64,000 nucleotides of DNA from Calonectria ilicicola (GCA_020809705.1 CP085834.1:806001-870000); one strand, 5' to 3'; positions 1 through 12,830 are shown, numbered from the stretch's first letter. Notes: generated by a model not told the origin, from the letters alone. Made by a program: numbers and translations.

Positions 1-3000
1 GGTCTGAAGGATAATTCAACTTCAATCTTGTCAGGGCTATCGATAATGCCTAGGTTAACATCGTACTGCCGCACGTTAGTCTCTATCCTTCATTACAGCT
101 ATGTATGAGCTATTACCTCAGTTGGATCGAATGCATCTCCAGGCTCTGTTGTTAGACCACTTGCATATTTCTTTCCATTCTCTGTGCCTTTCTGGAAAGA
201 TACTAGGCTGTTGAAAAGGGACGAGGAGCCTAGCCCAATGGCTCTGTGGATGGCTGCCAAAGGCACATGTTGATGTGGTAAACTGTTGAGATAGTCATCT
301 TGGAATTGCCTAAGGGTCTCCAAAACAGACTTTGATTGGTCTAATGAAATCTTGCACGGCACAATTCCAATTACGGGCCCCAAAATCTCGTTGATGTTGG
401 GTACTTCCACATCACGACCTGAGCACATAGTTCCAAAACAGGGCGTGTTCGAATCGGCGTAGATACCTAGAACAATGGCCCATGCAGTTTGAATAACGGT
501 GGCCACTGTAATATCCCATTTTGCGCAGCTGGAGTGAATTTGGTTGGCATTTATGCCGGGTACAAAAAGTTTCTTTTCGCTGGCATACTCCATGGGCTTT
601 GCTTGTATGGATGGAAAAAAACATGGTTCCGTTGCAACTAAACGTTGAGTCCAGAAATCAAGTCCGGCATCTTGGGATTGCTTGTCCAAGTATTCGATGA
701 ATTCAGAATAATGACCGCCTGGAGGCAGATCATGGTGATAGGCCTCCAAGAAATCACGCTCCAACATTGTTAAGGAATACCCATCCAAAATTGTGTGATT
801 CGTTTCAAATCGAAGGCGGACTCTTCTTTCGTTAAATTCCTGTATTGTCATTCGATATTCCAAATCATCTTGAAGTGTCGTTTGGTGGTCTCTCTCCTGC
901 AAGAATTTCCCATTTGAAATTTGGTTTGTTTCAGGCCAATATATTTTGATGGGTGGATCTTTGAGAATAACATGCATTGTTCGATTACTGCCAGGAAGGT
1001 CATGGACTATCAAGGCTCTCAACAATGCATGTCTGTGCACCACAGCCTTCCAAGCCTTCTCAACCTTGACCACGTCAAGCTTTTCTCCGCCACTGTGGGC
1101 ATTGACTATCCATTCGTACCATCCTCGATAGCTCCTGTGATGTTTGGCCTGGCCGATCATCAAACCCTCTTGCATTGGCGAACAGGGGAAAATGGCTTCG
1201 ATGCTTTCCGGTCGGATATCATGATTGACAAGCCAATGGTTCCGAAACCTGTCAATTTGATCATAGGATTGGAAGGCAAGAGGAAAGTCAGCCAAGGTCC
1301 AGTCAAGAGACATTTTATGAAATGTTTGGCCAATTTTGATGATAGTGGCCTCATATTCTTTGATCCAAGTTGATATCTTCTGCTGTTGTTGTATACCTTT
1401 GTGAAAGGCAACTGCTGCCTCAATCTGCCCGTTCTTGGTTCGCATTTCAACCTCAAACAAAGAGAATCTGCGAAAGTGCAATCCCGAGGCTGGATCGATC
1501 CCGTCAGGAATTTCAGTCTCCTCAAAAAGTGAGTCAGTTCGCTCGAACTGTTGATAGGAACCCTGATAATTGAGAAGGATTTCAACGGGGAAATCTTTGG
1601 CAGACAGATAGCCAGTCAAGTCATGACCAAATCGAGACGTAAAGTGAGACCATCCCTTTTTAGGAAGATTACGGATGCTATCCTTGGTGCGACGAACAAT
1701 GTCTATGAGGGTGGAGTCTTTGCTATGCTTGACATGAACGGGGAAAATTGCTGTGAACCATCCCACTGTAGCGGCAATGTCTAAGTTCTCGTCCCACGAC
1801 TCGCGCCCATGGCCCTCTGAGAAAACCACTGGCGAGCAGCGATCGGTAAAAGTTACAATGAAAGAATAAATCAACGCAGATATCATCAGCTCGTGCGGCC
1901 GAGTTCCCAATGTATCATTACAACTGCCAAGAATAGCAGCGCTGAGCGGTGGACTGACCGTGAAGCTTTGGATAATTGCATTTTCCGTCGTGTTTGTGCT
2001 GAGATCAATTCCCCAATAAGATGACATTTCGCATTCATCAGGCGGCAAAACTTCTGGTTCAAGGTGTTCAAGCGCGTATTCAGCTTGTGCATTGACCCAA
2101 GAGCCAAAGTCCATCGACGGCGTCATAGGGATTGATTGACCTGTCAATACTTCTTCTAGCTCGCGCAGTAAGACCCTCCAAGAGACAAGATCAACGACTA
2201 AATGGTGGATTGCGATGAAGAGTGACTTGGTTTTGCTATTGTTGAAGAAAGCCGCAGCGACCAGAGGCCCTTTTTCAATATTAAGACGCTCGCGACATTG
2301 TTGAATAATCTCATGCTGGGAGACTTGAGTACCATTTTCGGTGTGAAGATGAAAGGATTCTGTGACATTTTCGGATATTTGAGTCCGCCAAATTCCCTGC
2401 TTGGTCTTGGTAAACCTGGAGCGAAGAATAGCATGCCTTTGGACAAGAGTTTCAAGACCCATCGACACAGTGCAGGTCATATCGTGTCTCAGTCTTAAGA
2501 AGAAACGCTGATCAAACGAGACCATTGGGTCAGGCTGTGAATTGAAAAATAGTCTTTGGATGGGACTTAGTTGGTACACCCGGGGCCCAGAGGCTTTTAG
2601 TGATGTACCATTCGGGTCTGGCTTGGTCTTGTTGCCAGACTTTCCTATCATCCTGGCCAGATTTGCGATCGTCTTTTGCCGAAGAATATCAGTAGAGCGA
2701 ATCCGGATAGATAGGGACCGGGCGGCGGTTGCAACTTGCATGGCAGTGATTGAGTCACCGCCAATGCGAATAAAACTATCATCTGGACTTATTACTGATG
2801 GGTTCAGATTCAACACCTGCCCCCACAACTTCTGCAGCTCATGCTCTAGTTCGGAAGCAGGTTCACGAGCCACATTCTTTACCCCCTTATCCAACTCAGC
2901 GATTTGTGAAAGGGAAAAAGATGCACCAATCTCGCGTAGCTGTTTCCGGTTGATCTTCCCGTTTATCGTTTGAGGTAACTGCTTCATTGTGAAAAAGACG

Positions 3001-5387
3001 GTTGGTTGCATGTATCTTGGCAAATACTCGACAAGCCGATCCTCGACATCTTGCGGTATCGGAATACAGGTGACCTCCTCTGTCGATTCCGTGTGGCTCA
3101 TTTTCAGGAAGGCAGCAAGTGTCTCTGTTGAGCGTTCGCCCTGGGGCTTAATGACCTCGACCACCACCTGTCTGGCTTCCTTCATGGCTTCTTGTATTTT
3201 GGATTCAATCTCGCCCAATTCGACTCGTTGGCCATGGATCTTTACTTGAGAATCCTTGCGACCAATGAAAATCAGTTTCCCATCCCGAGAATAGCGAGCT
3301 AAATCTCCGGTCTTATAAAGTCTTCCTTGGCGCCCAGAGTAACCTGGTGCTCCTTCCAATAGCCAACGAGGATTTTCAATAAATGCTGCTGCAGTCTTCT
3401 CTGGCTCATTCAGATACCCTTGACCTACAAGAGGGCCTTCGAGAAGAATTTCACCGATGCACCCTGGAGGGACCAGAATATTATGATCTTCTGGATCAGT
3501 AAGCCAGGTTATCTGTCCAGTGGCTTTTCCAATGGAAGTTGCCTCCTCCAGTGTAACTGCGTCGTTATTGACGGTGCTGACTGGCGTACACTCACTTGGC
3601 CCATACGTATTAATGAGACGCACTTTTCCCCACCAAGGCTCAATATCCCGAGAACGCAATCTCTCTCCGCCAAACAAAATTGTTCGAAGCTGGGGTACAT
3701 CTGCGGGAGAAAGCAGCTGGAGAGTGGAAGGCGTGAACATTGCAGAATTCGCCCTCAATGAATTAATGCTTCCCGCCAAGTTATTATCTCTATCTTCATT
3801 GCTCGGTATGCATAAACAGCCGCCCGTGTCAATGACCGTTAGCATGCTAAAGATTGGCATATCAAAAGCATAAGACGAGAAATCATAGAGTCTAGTCTCA
3901 GTCGTGAAACTATACCCTTTTGATTGGTAATGGAGAGCAGACGCATAATTCCGATGAGTAATCATTGTGCCTTTTGGCCGCCCAGTACTCCCTGATGTGA
4001 AAGGTGCTAGTAGCAGTGATGACGGGCTTGCAGGACGGATTGGCTTGGGCTTTTGATTATTTGCAGTTGTAGCAAGGCTGGGCCCGACAACCATGATATT
4101 GTCAACTAGTCGCAAGCCAAGAGCCTGAGTAGACTCAGAGCACAAGACTACCTTTGCATTAGTTTGTTCAACTATTGTCCGAAGTCTTTTCTCCGGTAGC
4201 GAAGGATCTAGGAAGACGAAAGCACCACCTGCTTTAAGGATGCCGAGGACTGCAACAGGGACCCACAGAGATTTCTCAAAGCAAATGGGAACAAATACAT
4301 CTGCTCCGACATCATGCTGAATCAGCCTAGTTGCCAGACTATTCGCTAGACGGTCTAGCTCCCCCCAGGTGAGATCTCCATCCCATGAACACACAGCAGG
4401 AGCGTTTGGCTGTGACCGGGCGTGCTCCTCGGCCATATCATGAACACACCTGTCGATCGGGTCAGGGAATTTGTGATTCCACTCCCAAATTTGGCTTATA
4501 TCTTCAGAAGTAATTAGATGAATATCATTCAAGATGATCTCAGGCCCTCCAGTGCCAAGTTGCCCGATGACAAGTTCGAACCGCTGCAATAGTTGATGAA
4601 CCGAGCTTGCATCAATTACTCGAGAATCAAATCTGGCTGTTATTGCAACTCTCCCGGGTGATACCGCAGCTTCAATCGTCAGACAGCATGCATTAGACCA
4701 CAGTTCTCGGTTGAGATTCGTCCATTCACCAAGTGTAGTATGCACTTGATCGTTTTTGCGGGGGTGAACAACAAGCAGTGATTGGAATCTACATGCTCGT
4801 CTACAGTCATCGGAGAGGTTTGCGATCCGCTGGAAGCCTGTTTGTTCAAATGGTATCATATCTGCGGCGTCTTTTTGGATGGACTTGAGATAATCCAAGC
4901 ATGTTTGTTGTCGATCCAATTGCACGCGGACAGGAACTATAGCGAACGTTGGAGCAGATAGCTTGTCAATGGACGCAGTCGGCACATTCCGCCCAAACAC
5001 CACAGCGCCAAACACGACATCATCGGAATTGGTCATAGAACCAGAAACCAGGGCCCAAGCGGCTCGCATGATTGTGGAAGCGGTAAAATCATCGATTTCA
5101 TTCAGAGACGGGAGCCGGTGTTCCACAACGCTGTCTGAAACCGGTGATGTGATTGACGGGGGCAGTGTTGGAAATGGCATTGACTCGCACATAGCCATAT
5201 ATTGCTTCCAATAGGCATCAGCGATAGGGAGATTTGGCGATGAAGCGGATTCACAAGAATCCAAGTCTTTGAGCAAGTCATGTTGCACCGGTTCCTGTTG
5301 GTTGGGCGTGTTGGCGTCTGCCCCGAGTATAATACGCGTCATGTCATCGGACGCAACCTGTAGATTAGAAGTGTCATTCGGCTCCAT
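1..5387 (-). CDS. Non-ribosomal peptide synthetase, 5' part (partial C-A-T-E-C...), leaves left edge
   Basis: Exons: 117-5387 and 1-65 (continuing beyond the window). The intron at 66-116 starts GTAATA, has an ACTAAC branch point and ends CAG. It keeps phase 0, and removing it replaces an early stop with condensation-domain-like sequence. Residues about 55-300 are the C-terminal half of a condensation domain. The adenylation domain spans about 315-820, with FTSGSTGRPKGT at 463-474, NTYGPSE at 593-599, YKTGDL near 691 and NGKINRK at 809. The carrier domain has GGDSI with Ser879. An epimerisation domain follows at about 935-1370 (HHLVVDLVSW at 1061-1070). A second C domain then begins whose HHxxxDG motif reads NHTILDG, keeping the second His. 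By position the A-domain specificity residues are D502 F503 Y506 M550 L571 G573 T594 P602 V603; I cannot assign a substrate. The expected role is to load, activate and epimerise the first residue (L to D) of a peptide. This start layout resembles fungal cyclic-peptide synthetases that begin with a D-amino acid. The ATG at 5387 is the first Met of the frame. Confidence 0.95.
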
Positions 5388-6538
5388 TCTTAGTTTAAGT
5401 GTTTGATGACAGGGTGTGCGTGAAAAATGAAATCAAAATTGAAACTGGCCAGTGCGAAGAACAAAGACCAGCTACCTGGTTCATATCATGAATTAAAGCA
5501 TACAAGAGGCCACGTTACTGTCCAATACATTGCCATGTCTCACTTATTAGAAGCGCAGAACTCTAGCCAGCCACATCTAGCCCTTCTCAGTATCCGCGCC
5601 CGGAGCAGAACAACCGCCGGGTAGCTAGTATCATACTTGCAGGCACCCCTGTTGCGACTAGTGATAACTATTGAAAACTATTGACAACTAAAACCAGCCA
5701 CCGTGCAGTACAGTTAACATCTTTTGGAATAGTCGCGGGGAAAGGTACAAGCCTAACGACTAGGTCGGCTTAGACGAGTGGCGGACAAGTACTACCCGTT
5801 GGTGCTGTGGGGCATGACCGCCCGCCAACCTCTCAAGAGGTTGGTAACAAAAATGCGCGATAATAACTTCAGCCTCACCGAAGCTATAGAATTAACCATT
5901 TTTCGATCCTAACTTTTCTAACTCCTGTCCAAAATCATTTTTTAACCAAACAATACATAAAGAGGTGATTTGAAAAGCCGAGGAACTGCCAGAAATGAAC
6001 ACCTTCTATATCCTTGGTTTCTTTGTGCTTAGGCTAGGCGTTGTGATGATATGCTCAATCAGGCCATAGGGTAACTCAAGAGGGGGCATCGGAGGGTATG
6101 AGTATATCACTGGTGGCATTTTTAGGTTGACAGCAGATAATCGGTCTTGGAGCTCGGCTAGCTCGCCCTTGAGCTTCCACGAAGGCATTCGTAGGCAGCT
6201 TTGAAACTATTTATTTCCCGTAAAATAAGGGCCCGGCTTGAACGCAACTGTAATCGTTGCTGCCTCTAATGAAGCCTTATATTGAGCTCGGATATCAGGA
6301 AGACCAAAGCTCGTGACGAACTCTCATGTTGGCCTAATGTAACGAAGGCGGTGCCGATCGGGTGAGGCTTAATTGTACTAGCTATCCAGTTAGCGCACGA
6401 TGTAGTGCTGACACCCTTCTAAATTTACGGGACACTCCCCTGTAACAACCGTGCAGGCAGCAGTCTCCTTCGTTTTTAAAAGGAAAAACTCCCCGATTTG
6501 CCGTTCTGTCGTGAATTTAATTGTCCAAGTCCATCGTA
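5388..6538. other. Intergenic, between NRPS (-) and F-box gene (+)
   Basis: The upstream regions of two divergent genes meet here. I see no convincing gene. A 60-codon minus-strand frame at 6006-6188 has no recognisable domain. The motif AACTATTGA occurs twice in about 20 bases near 5670-5690. No promoter element could be defined with confidence. Confidence 0.5.
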
Positions 6539-8362
6539 ATGATGCCTTCAATACGGCATCGTTTTTCCCATTTGTTCACCAACTGTGGTCACACTCAGCC
6601 CCAACGCGCCAAACCGCCAGAGCCTTTGGACCCCGCCCTTCCAAGCGTGCTTCAGTTGCCCGAGTCTGTGGTACGACGCATCCTCAGTCTTCTTCCAGAG
6701 GAGGACATACGGACAGTTGCGCTATTGGCTTCATCCCTCTATAAAGCAGCGCGATTTGTTCAGAACCGCCAACTCCATGTAGATCTCGATAATGGCAAAC
6801 ATGCCCTCGATCGCCTCAATCTCATCAGCCGCCTCGCTCAAGTAGGTGCGGTCCAGACGGTTTGGGTGCGCGCCCGCAGTTACTATCCCGGTTGCAAACA
6901 GGGCGACAGGATTTTAGCCCGCCTCGCCGCAATGCTACCTGACATGACGGGGTTAAGGAATTTTCACTGGGACGTTGATTTGCCCAAGTCCAACGATTCC
7001 AAAGGAAGTACAAGTGCGGCCATTCTGGCGCCCATACTCACTAAATTGCCTGTTCAGGCGCGTTTGCACGCGTCCGTGGTGTGCAATCAGACCGAGGAAT
7101 CTCACATTGATGCGCGCGCATTTTTATATGGCCTTGCAGCCAACCATAATCTCTACTCCCTCTCTGTCCGTGTTACTTTTATCGAGGAGCAGCACTGCCT
7201 CAACACCATGCGCGCCCTCAAGAAGGTGCTAGTCTCGTGCCCCAACCTCTCCAGACTTCCTCATGTTGATGTTTGGTATCCACGCACAGGCTGCACTGGA
7301 TACGGACCCAATTTATCTGGCGGCCTATACTGCGGCTTAGGATTCTCCAATGGTGAAAAACCGCCACCCCTGGAGCAGTTGGGTATGCGGGACTACCCGT
7401 GGGGTATGGAGGAAGCGCCGCAATGTCAAGGCTACGCTGGCGGAGGTCATGAGTGGAACTACTGGGCCGATGTATTCGACTGCTCGCGCCTAGTCCGGCT
7501 AAACGATGTGCCCAAGCCTCTAGCGTCTGCCATAGCACCCAAACTAACAGGCCTGAGAGAACTTGTCCTGGACGATATGGATTGGCTTGAGGCGGATTTC
7601 ATAGATGACATTACCGCACCACTAGAGCTAATCAGCCTCTCAGGTTGGAATTGCATCAAAAACTGGAAATCAATCTCCCGCTTTGGTTCGACTCTACGGC
7701 AATTGGAAATACACGAACCAGAACCGCTGTGGACCAAAAAAACACACGCCTTCGTGTCTGTACCCGACCTTGTCCACCTGAGCAAAACACTGCCTCATCT
7801 TGTGCATTTGGCTCTTGACATAGCTCACGACAAGGATACAACAGAGTGGAACTACAAAGCCTTGGATGCCATTGCCGCTTTCCCTAGCCTACGAACGGTC
7901 GAACTCTGGTTTTCACTGGGCTCGGCGCCACCAGCTCCGACACCACTGCTAACTGTGGAGTCTGCCTACCACGTGTTTTGGCACCTGAGCTACCAGAACA
8001 GAATGATAAAACGCACGATTCTTCACTCGGGTGCGCCGATGCCATTGCTTGAGTCCGTTGCTGACCAAGAGTTGAAATGGAACTTGTACAATTCCGTCAA
8101 CTTCGAGTGCAGCTGGGACGGAGTTACCTGCACAGATTTGAACAGCTACATGAATTTCAGACTTGCTCTTTCTACACACCATATACATGGAAGTCTCCTA
8201 GATCCCATAAATTTAGACCCAGACGGTCTGCGTGTCAGAGTAGCTCTGCTTGGGCCGCTAGATGCGACCGAGTGGGTTGTTTGGAATACCGAGCACAGGC
8301 GCCGGCTGGAGGTGCAAAAACGAAAAAAGATCAGAATATTCTCAACCAAAAACTTTCTATAG
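6539..8362 (+). CDS. F-box-like / leucine-rich domain protein
   Basis: Single exon, 607 residues. Residues about 35-75 read like a fungal F-box (LPESVVRRILSLLPEED followed by a Leu/Ala-rich helix). The rest has an irregular Leu-rich pattern (repeats like LVHLALDIAH and LRELVLDDMDWLEAD) typical of F-box proteins with degenerate LRR-like C-termini. Such proteins usually bind Skp1 through the F-box and present a substrate for ubiquitination; the substrate cannot be guessed. The start is the ATG pair at 6539/6542, since the longer frame upstream lacks an ATG. No intron is needed. It points away from the NRPS and shows no operon-like link to neighbours. Confidence 0.75.
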   Translation: MMPSIRHRFSHLFTNCGHTQPQRAKPPEPLDPALPSVLQLPESVVRRILSLLPEEDIRTVALLASSLYKAARFVQNRQLHVDLDNGKHALDRLNLISRLAQVGAVQTVWVRARSYYPGCKQGDRILARLAAMLPDMTGLRNFHWDVDLPKSNDSKGSTSAAILAPILTKLPVQARLHASVVCNQTEESHIDARAFLYGLAANHNLYSLSVRVTFIEEQHCLNTMRALKKVLVSCPNLSRLPHVDVWYPRTGCTGYGPNLSGGLYCGLGFSNGEKPPPLEQLGMRDYPWGMEEAPQCQGYAGGGHEWNYWADVFDCSRLVRLNDVPKPLASAIAPKLTGLRELVLDDMDWLEADFIDDITAPLELISLSGWNCIKNWKSISRFGSTLRQLEIHEPEPLWTKKTHAFVSVPDLVHLSKTLPHLVHLALDIAHDKDTTEWNYKALDAIAAFPSLRTVELWFSLGSAPPAPTPLLTVESAYHVFWHLSYQNRMIKRTILHSGAPMPLLESVADQELKWNLYNSVNFECSWDGVTCTDLNSYMNFRLALSTHHIHGSLLDPINLDPDGLRVRVALLGPLDATEWVVWNTEHRRRLEVQKRKKIRIFSTKNFL

Positions 8363-8610
8363 AGTCTCTTAGGTACAGGTTTAAAAGGATGGCACATGTT
8401 TCTATTTTCAAAAGCCAAACCCATAGCTTGTCCAATCTGATGCCGAAGGCAAGTTTTGCAAAAAGATGTCCATAATAATGTTGGATCTTTTGTCAGAAGA
8501 GCATTGACGACTTCGAGTATTGATAACCTTATGCTTTGATAACGAATAAATTTATTTTTAGTAGGGAGCCTTGGACCCTAGCAAGGCAGTAAATGAGAAC
8601 TCGTTTTAAA

Positions 8611-9152
8611 TTATAAAAGCTGAGCATTTATTTCTTCCTGCGCTGCATTTAAAGAATCGAAGTCTAGGTCAAATGCATCCGCAATAGAAGCTCCTCTCAA
8701 GAAGACTATTAGTTCAATAAAATCTTGGCGCTCATTTGCAGCGAATTCAAGTGCACTCATCCCCCAATGATTCCGTCCCTAAGAGCTAGCGCCTGTCTCA
8801 AGCAATAACTGAACTACAGCTTTGTGGTCATACTTTGCTGCCCAGTGCAGTGGGGTATGAGTCATGACCATAGCTATCGCTCGCCTTGAAGGAGCCGGAT
8901 CACGGCTTCTGTGCCCCCCAAGAAAGCACCATGCAGCGGGTTAAGACCACCGTTCAAAGAACCCACGACTTCAGAGCCCTCCTTGATCTCGAATGTGAGA
9001 AAGCCAGGACGACGAGGGGTCACCCAGCATCGCCTCTCGCCTAAGCATGTGGCTGCAGGTTGGGGGCCAAGACATCGAATCAAAAGTGGGATATAATTTG
9101 AGGCCTGCCGTTCGAGATGCGCCACTAACTTCACGTGACTCCTACCTTGCAA
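8611..9152 (-). pseudogene. Ankyrin-repeat pseudogene (frameshift plus in-frame stop)
   Basis: The minus strand encodes consecutive ankyrin-like units: NPLHGAFLGGTEAVIRLLQ, then THTPLHWAAKYDHKAVVQLL, then MSALEFAANERQDFIELIVF, ending at a TAA at 8611-8613. The first and second units are in different frames (shift near 8875-8885). A TAG interrupts the link between the second and third units (near 8780). Neither lesion is removed by a good GT-AG intron. The 5' limit is uncertain: sequence upstream of about 9050 is not recognisable. The intact relative is an ankyrin repeat protein, a family of protein-binding scaffolds common in fungal accessory genomes; another ankyrin gene lies at the right end of the window. 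Confidence 0.75.
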
Positions 9153-9553
9153 TTTTCTTTTTATTGGAGGATGATGGTCCTATGTGTTCAGACCAAGGGC
9201 GAGCATAATGGTAAAAGTTTAGTGAGGCCAAGCACAATGTTCATAGTTTTTTATCAATGCAATGCACCTAGAATCTCTTGAAAAATGGGGTAAATGTACT
9301 TGGAGTGTGTTACGAAGTTGCAAAATTACCGCGTCACGCTCCAAGATAGTGCAGCAGGTTTCCGATATCATGTGGAAGCTAAATATGCATGTCAGACGGA
9401 TAAATCCGATAGTGTGGCATCGTTTGGAGCAATCGGCCCAGAACAAAAATATTCTATGGAAACCGACATAACAAGGTCAGGTTACCCGCTGGGCCTGGTT
9501 CTGTTCTTACCAGAAGGTTCAACCACGACATTACTCCTCAGCTCAACCCTTTC
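9153..9553. other. Intergenic upstream of kinase gene
   Basis: About 400 bases without a recognisable gene. Short overlapping frames exist on both strands but show no domain or family resemblance. It presumably holds the promoter of the downstream kinase gene; no element could be assigned. Confidence 0.4.
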
Positions 9554-12500
9554 ATGATGGAGCCTGTTGTCCGCGATGATTATGAACACCCCTGTCCCTT
9601 CGAGGTGGCGCGAGTATACTTTCATCGAGCTTTGGTCGATGCTTCCTCAAAGGGAGTAAGCTTTGAGATAAACTGGGCACATGAGGGTGACCAATCACAG
9701 GTACATGAGCAATGCGTGAGGGAAACTGACAACAAACCGTCATTTCTGCGGTATGGAGAAGCAGAAAGAATTGTAACCAAAAAAAGCCTGGAAGAAAGAG
9801 TCTATGGAAAGTTAATACATGGAAGCTCAAGTCAGATTGAGAATTATTCCAAATCTATACTCGGGCATCCAGGGAGACGAATAATTCTATTGATAATATT
9901 GGTCTTCGGAAACATCTCGATGCTTACAAGATTTGAAGAATACTTTCTACAAGAAATGCATGGCCCGTGTAGCTTGTTAGATGATGATCTTCCACTCGAT
10001 GATGAACTCGCGAAACAGATATTCGGTCCGGGCGATGGTGCCCGCTTCATTATGTACCAATTTGGGTTGACAGCTATAGATCTCAAAGAGGGAACATTTG
10101 GCACTAAATACCAAGCTTCTCGCTGCATCCCTTATGTAGAGCGGAGTTTGCTGGGATCTGGTGCCTATGGCACTGTGTACAGAGTCAAGGTTGAGCGTGG
10201 GCATTTTGTTTTCCGACAACCCCAATCCAGAAATTCAGATGTAAGTATAAAATCCGCTTTTGAATTTCTTTTTATTTATTTTCTTTAATTTATTTATCTT
10301 TTATTCATATTGTCTTTCGTGGTTTTGGATTATATGAAATTTGCATTGTGAACTGACAAACATGTCAGCCTGTCGTATTGGCAGTGAAAGACTTTGACCC
10401 GAATGAAGAAGAATATCGATCCTTCAAAGATGAGGATAAAATCCTTAAGAACCTTATAAACTCGTCTAATTGTCCGTCGAGTATCATGACATCAATTTGC
10501 AGTGTTGAGTACACGTTTCAGAATTCGAGATATCCCTATTCAAGCATCTTTTTTCCGGAGGCAAGATGTGATCTCTACAGTTACATAACTGACGAGCAAA
10601 ATTTCCCTTCATCCGACAAAGAGCGCCTCAAAAATATTCGAAGAATGTTGGGGATTTGTGAAGGGCTAGAATGGCTGAGAAAGAACTTGTTCCACGATCA
10701 GGTGAATCAGCGGTTCGTCAGTGCAACATACTACCACTGCGACCTAAAGCCAGACAATATCCTTGTGTGTGATGACCACTCAAACACGCTCGATCCTATC
10801 GTGTTTAAAATATCTGATTTTGGTCAAGCTCATCAATTGGCTGAAGAGCTGAGCCATTCTAAGAAAAGCAAATCAACCCATCTACCAGGCATTGCCGCTT
10901 TCAAATCTGAAGACACTTACCTCGCGCCGGAAGTTCAAAATAGCAACATCTATCGTCAATACACAGCGAAAAGTGATGTATGGGCGTTTGGGTGTATTCT
11001 GCTCCTAGTAATCGTCTTCAACTTCCAGAATGCAACCGGAATTTCAGAGTTTGAAATTGAAAGAAAGACACGCAATTCCAACAAAAGGCGACCAGGAGAT
11101 CATTTCGCCAAGTTCGATTCCAAAAGCTGCAACGACGCCGTGACAGTGAAGATATTCGATTTAACGAAGAGTAACAAAGCGAAACGGTCGAATGGGGAAA
11201 TAGACAGCATTTTCAACCACAAATGTCTCGATTATCTCCAAAAAAGTGTTCTTGTCAAGGAAAAGGCGCGACATGACATCTCTACAGTTAGGAAAAAGTT
11301 AGTTGACTTTTACAATAATCGTCCTCCGTTACAAGCGGCATCGATCAAGCGTTATAACATTCCGAAAGGTGCCACTCACTGTAGCAACTCCCCTGATGGC
11401 ACTGTATTCTACTACTCTCCAGGATCTATTTCATTCTATCATGATAGAGAAGAAAGCAATTATCACGAGATCAAATCCCCGTTATCTGGAGAGCAGCTGT
11501 CAGGTGCATTCCCACCAACTTCCACATCATGCAGCAGACAATCCATCCTGCTCGTTCCTAAAACAAGAGATGCATTCAAGGTTCGTTAAATTAACATCGT
11601 TGATAAATGTATCTAACTTGTGAGTGAATAGTGCATCATTCAACCCATGGTCACTGATGGGACCCAGAATGCCAAGCCACAGATCATTGAGTATCTAGGC
11701 GAGTCATATGCGGTGCACAAAGTTGCGTTTTCTCCCGATGAAACAAAATTTGCCATAGTTTGCAAATCTCTTAATCATAAGGACTCTGGGATAAGAGTGC
11801 AATTGTATCATATCAAAGGGCCTGATAAGTAAGATACAATCATAGCAGACGTATCTCAAAGACACTAACGCTCGTCTAATCGATATAGAAATATCCCTTC
11901 TCGGAGCAACCCCGAACGAAAAGAGCTCTCTTGGAAAAAGAGGCCTTTAGTTATTCATCATACTGTTGACCTTTGCTTTTCAAGTGATGGGAAAACACTA
12001 TACTACGCTGGTTGTCTGGATGGACATCAACTCCAAGTGAAGTTCGCTATATGGAATATGTCAACCGAGGAAAACATCGGAGAAGATGTGATCGAGAATC
12101 CAGTAAGTACAAAAGCCTAATTAATGCAGAATGAAGAGAACTAAAATACATTTCTTTTCTTCTAAAAGGACAGAAACTCAAGGTACTCCTTCATCAATAA
12201 CATCGTCCCGTTGAATCTCCAAAAGGGATTCATGTGTATTCTAAACGAAGCCTCTATTATCAAATTGACGTTATATGACGGTCATCTGTACTCAGAGGCA
12301 GTTCATCTTCGGAAAGTGGGCGGTTTGAAACATCTTTTCCTTTCTTCCAATGACGAAAGAGTAGTATTACTTGCTCTCTCAACTACGGATGGACACGTCC
12401 AAATTTGGGGTTCTTCTTGGGAGTTATTACTAGATGACACTCTAAACTCTCCTCGGAAACTAGAAATCGATGATAGGCTGCACTATATTCCAGAAATGGA

Positions 12501-12615
12501 TAGTGTATGCGTCAGGGAAGAAAAGGGCAAAATGAACTTGCTAATCACTCGCCTCAAAGACGCAACAACATACTTTATTGATGTTGAGAGGCTTTTTGCC
12601 GTGCAGGATCAGTGA
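9554..12615 (+). CDS. Non-RD protein kinase with C-terminal beta-propeller-like region
   Basis: Five exons: 9554-10240, 10369-11580, 11632-11828, 11889-12102, 12169-12615; 918 residues, all phases close. Kinase domain: glycine loop LLGSGAYGTVYRVK (199-212), ATP lysine K236 (VLAVKDF), catalytic loop HCDLKPDN with D354, DFG at about 379, YLAPEV activation-segment end, and SDVWAFGC helix. The HRD motif is HCD, so this is a non-RD kinase. After the kinase lobe, residues about 530-918 hold WD-like units (VAFSPDETKFAIV, LCFSSDGKTLYYAG, HVQIWGSS), suggesting a propeller or protein-binding module. The pre-kinase region (GRRIILLIILVFG...LPLD) resembles that of the two kinases at 45-53 kb. Intron 2 begins GTTCGT, a weaker donor, but has a clear TCTAAC branch. 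Substrate unknown; Ser/Thr specificity is likely. Confidence 0.85.
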
Positions 12616-12830
12616 GAAAATGGTTGACAGGAAAGTAGAAAGGATAAAAATGACTTCGTATTCATCTATTGCCCTACTAATTCCATATAATGCATGTGTA
12701 TCCTTCCTCGTTCGAGTAGTCAAGTGCTCCATCATACATCTACAGCATTTTATCTTTGCCATCTGTTCAGACTTTTATCCATGAGTGCCTTATGTACCAA
12801 CTCTTTTTTTAATCTTTCTACCTGGAATCC

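Noticed and set aside
6006..6188. 60-codon minus-strand ORF between NRPS and F-box gene
   Set aside because: Too short, no domain, no splice support.
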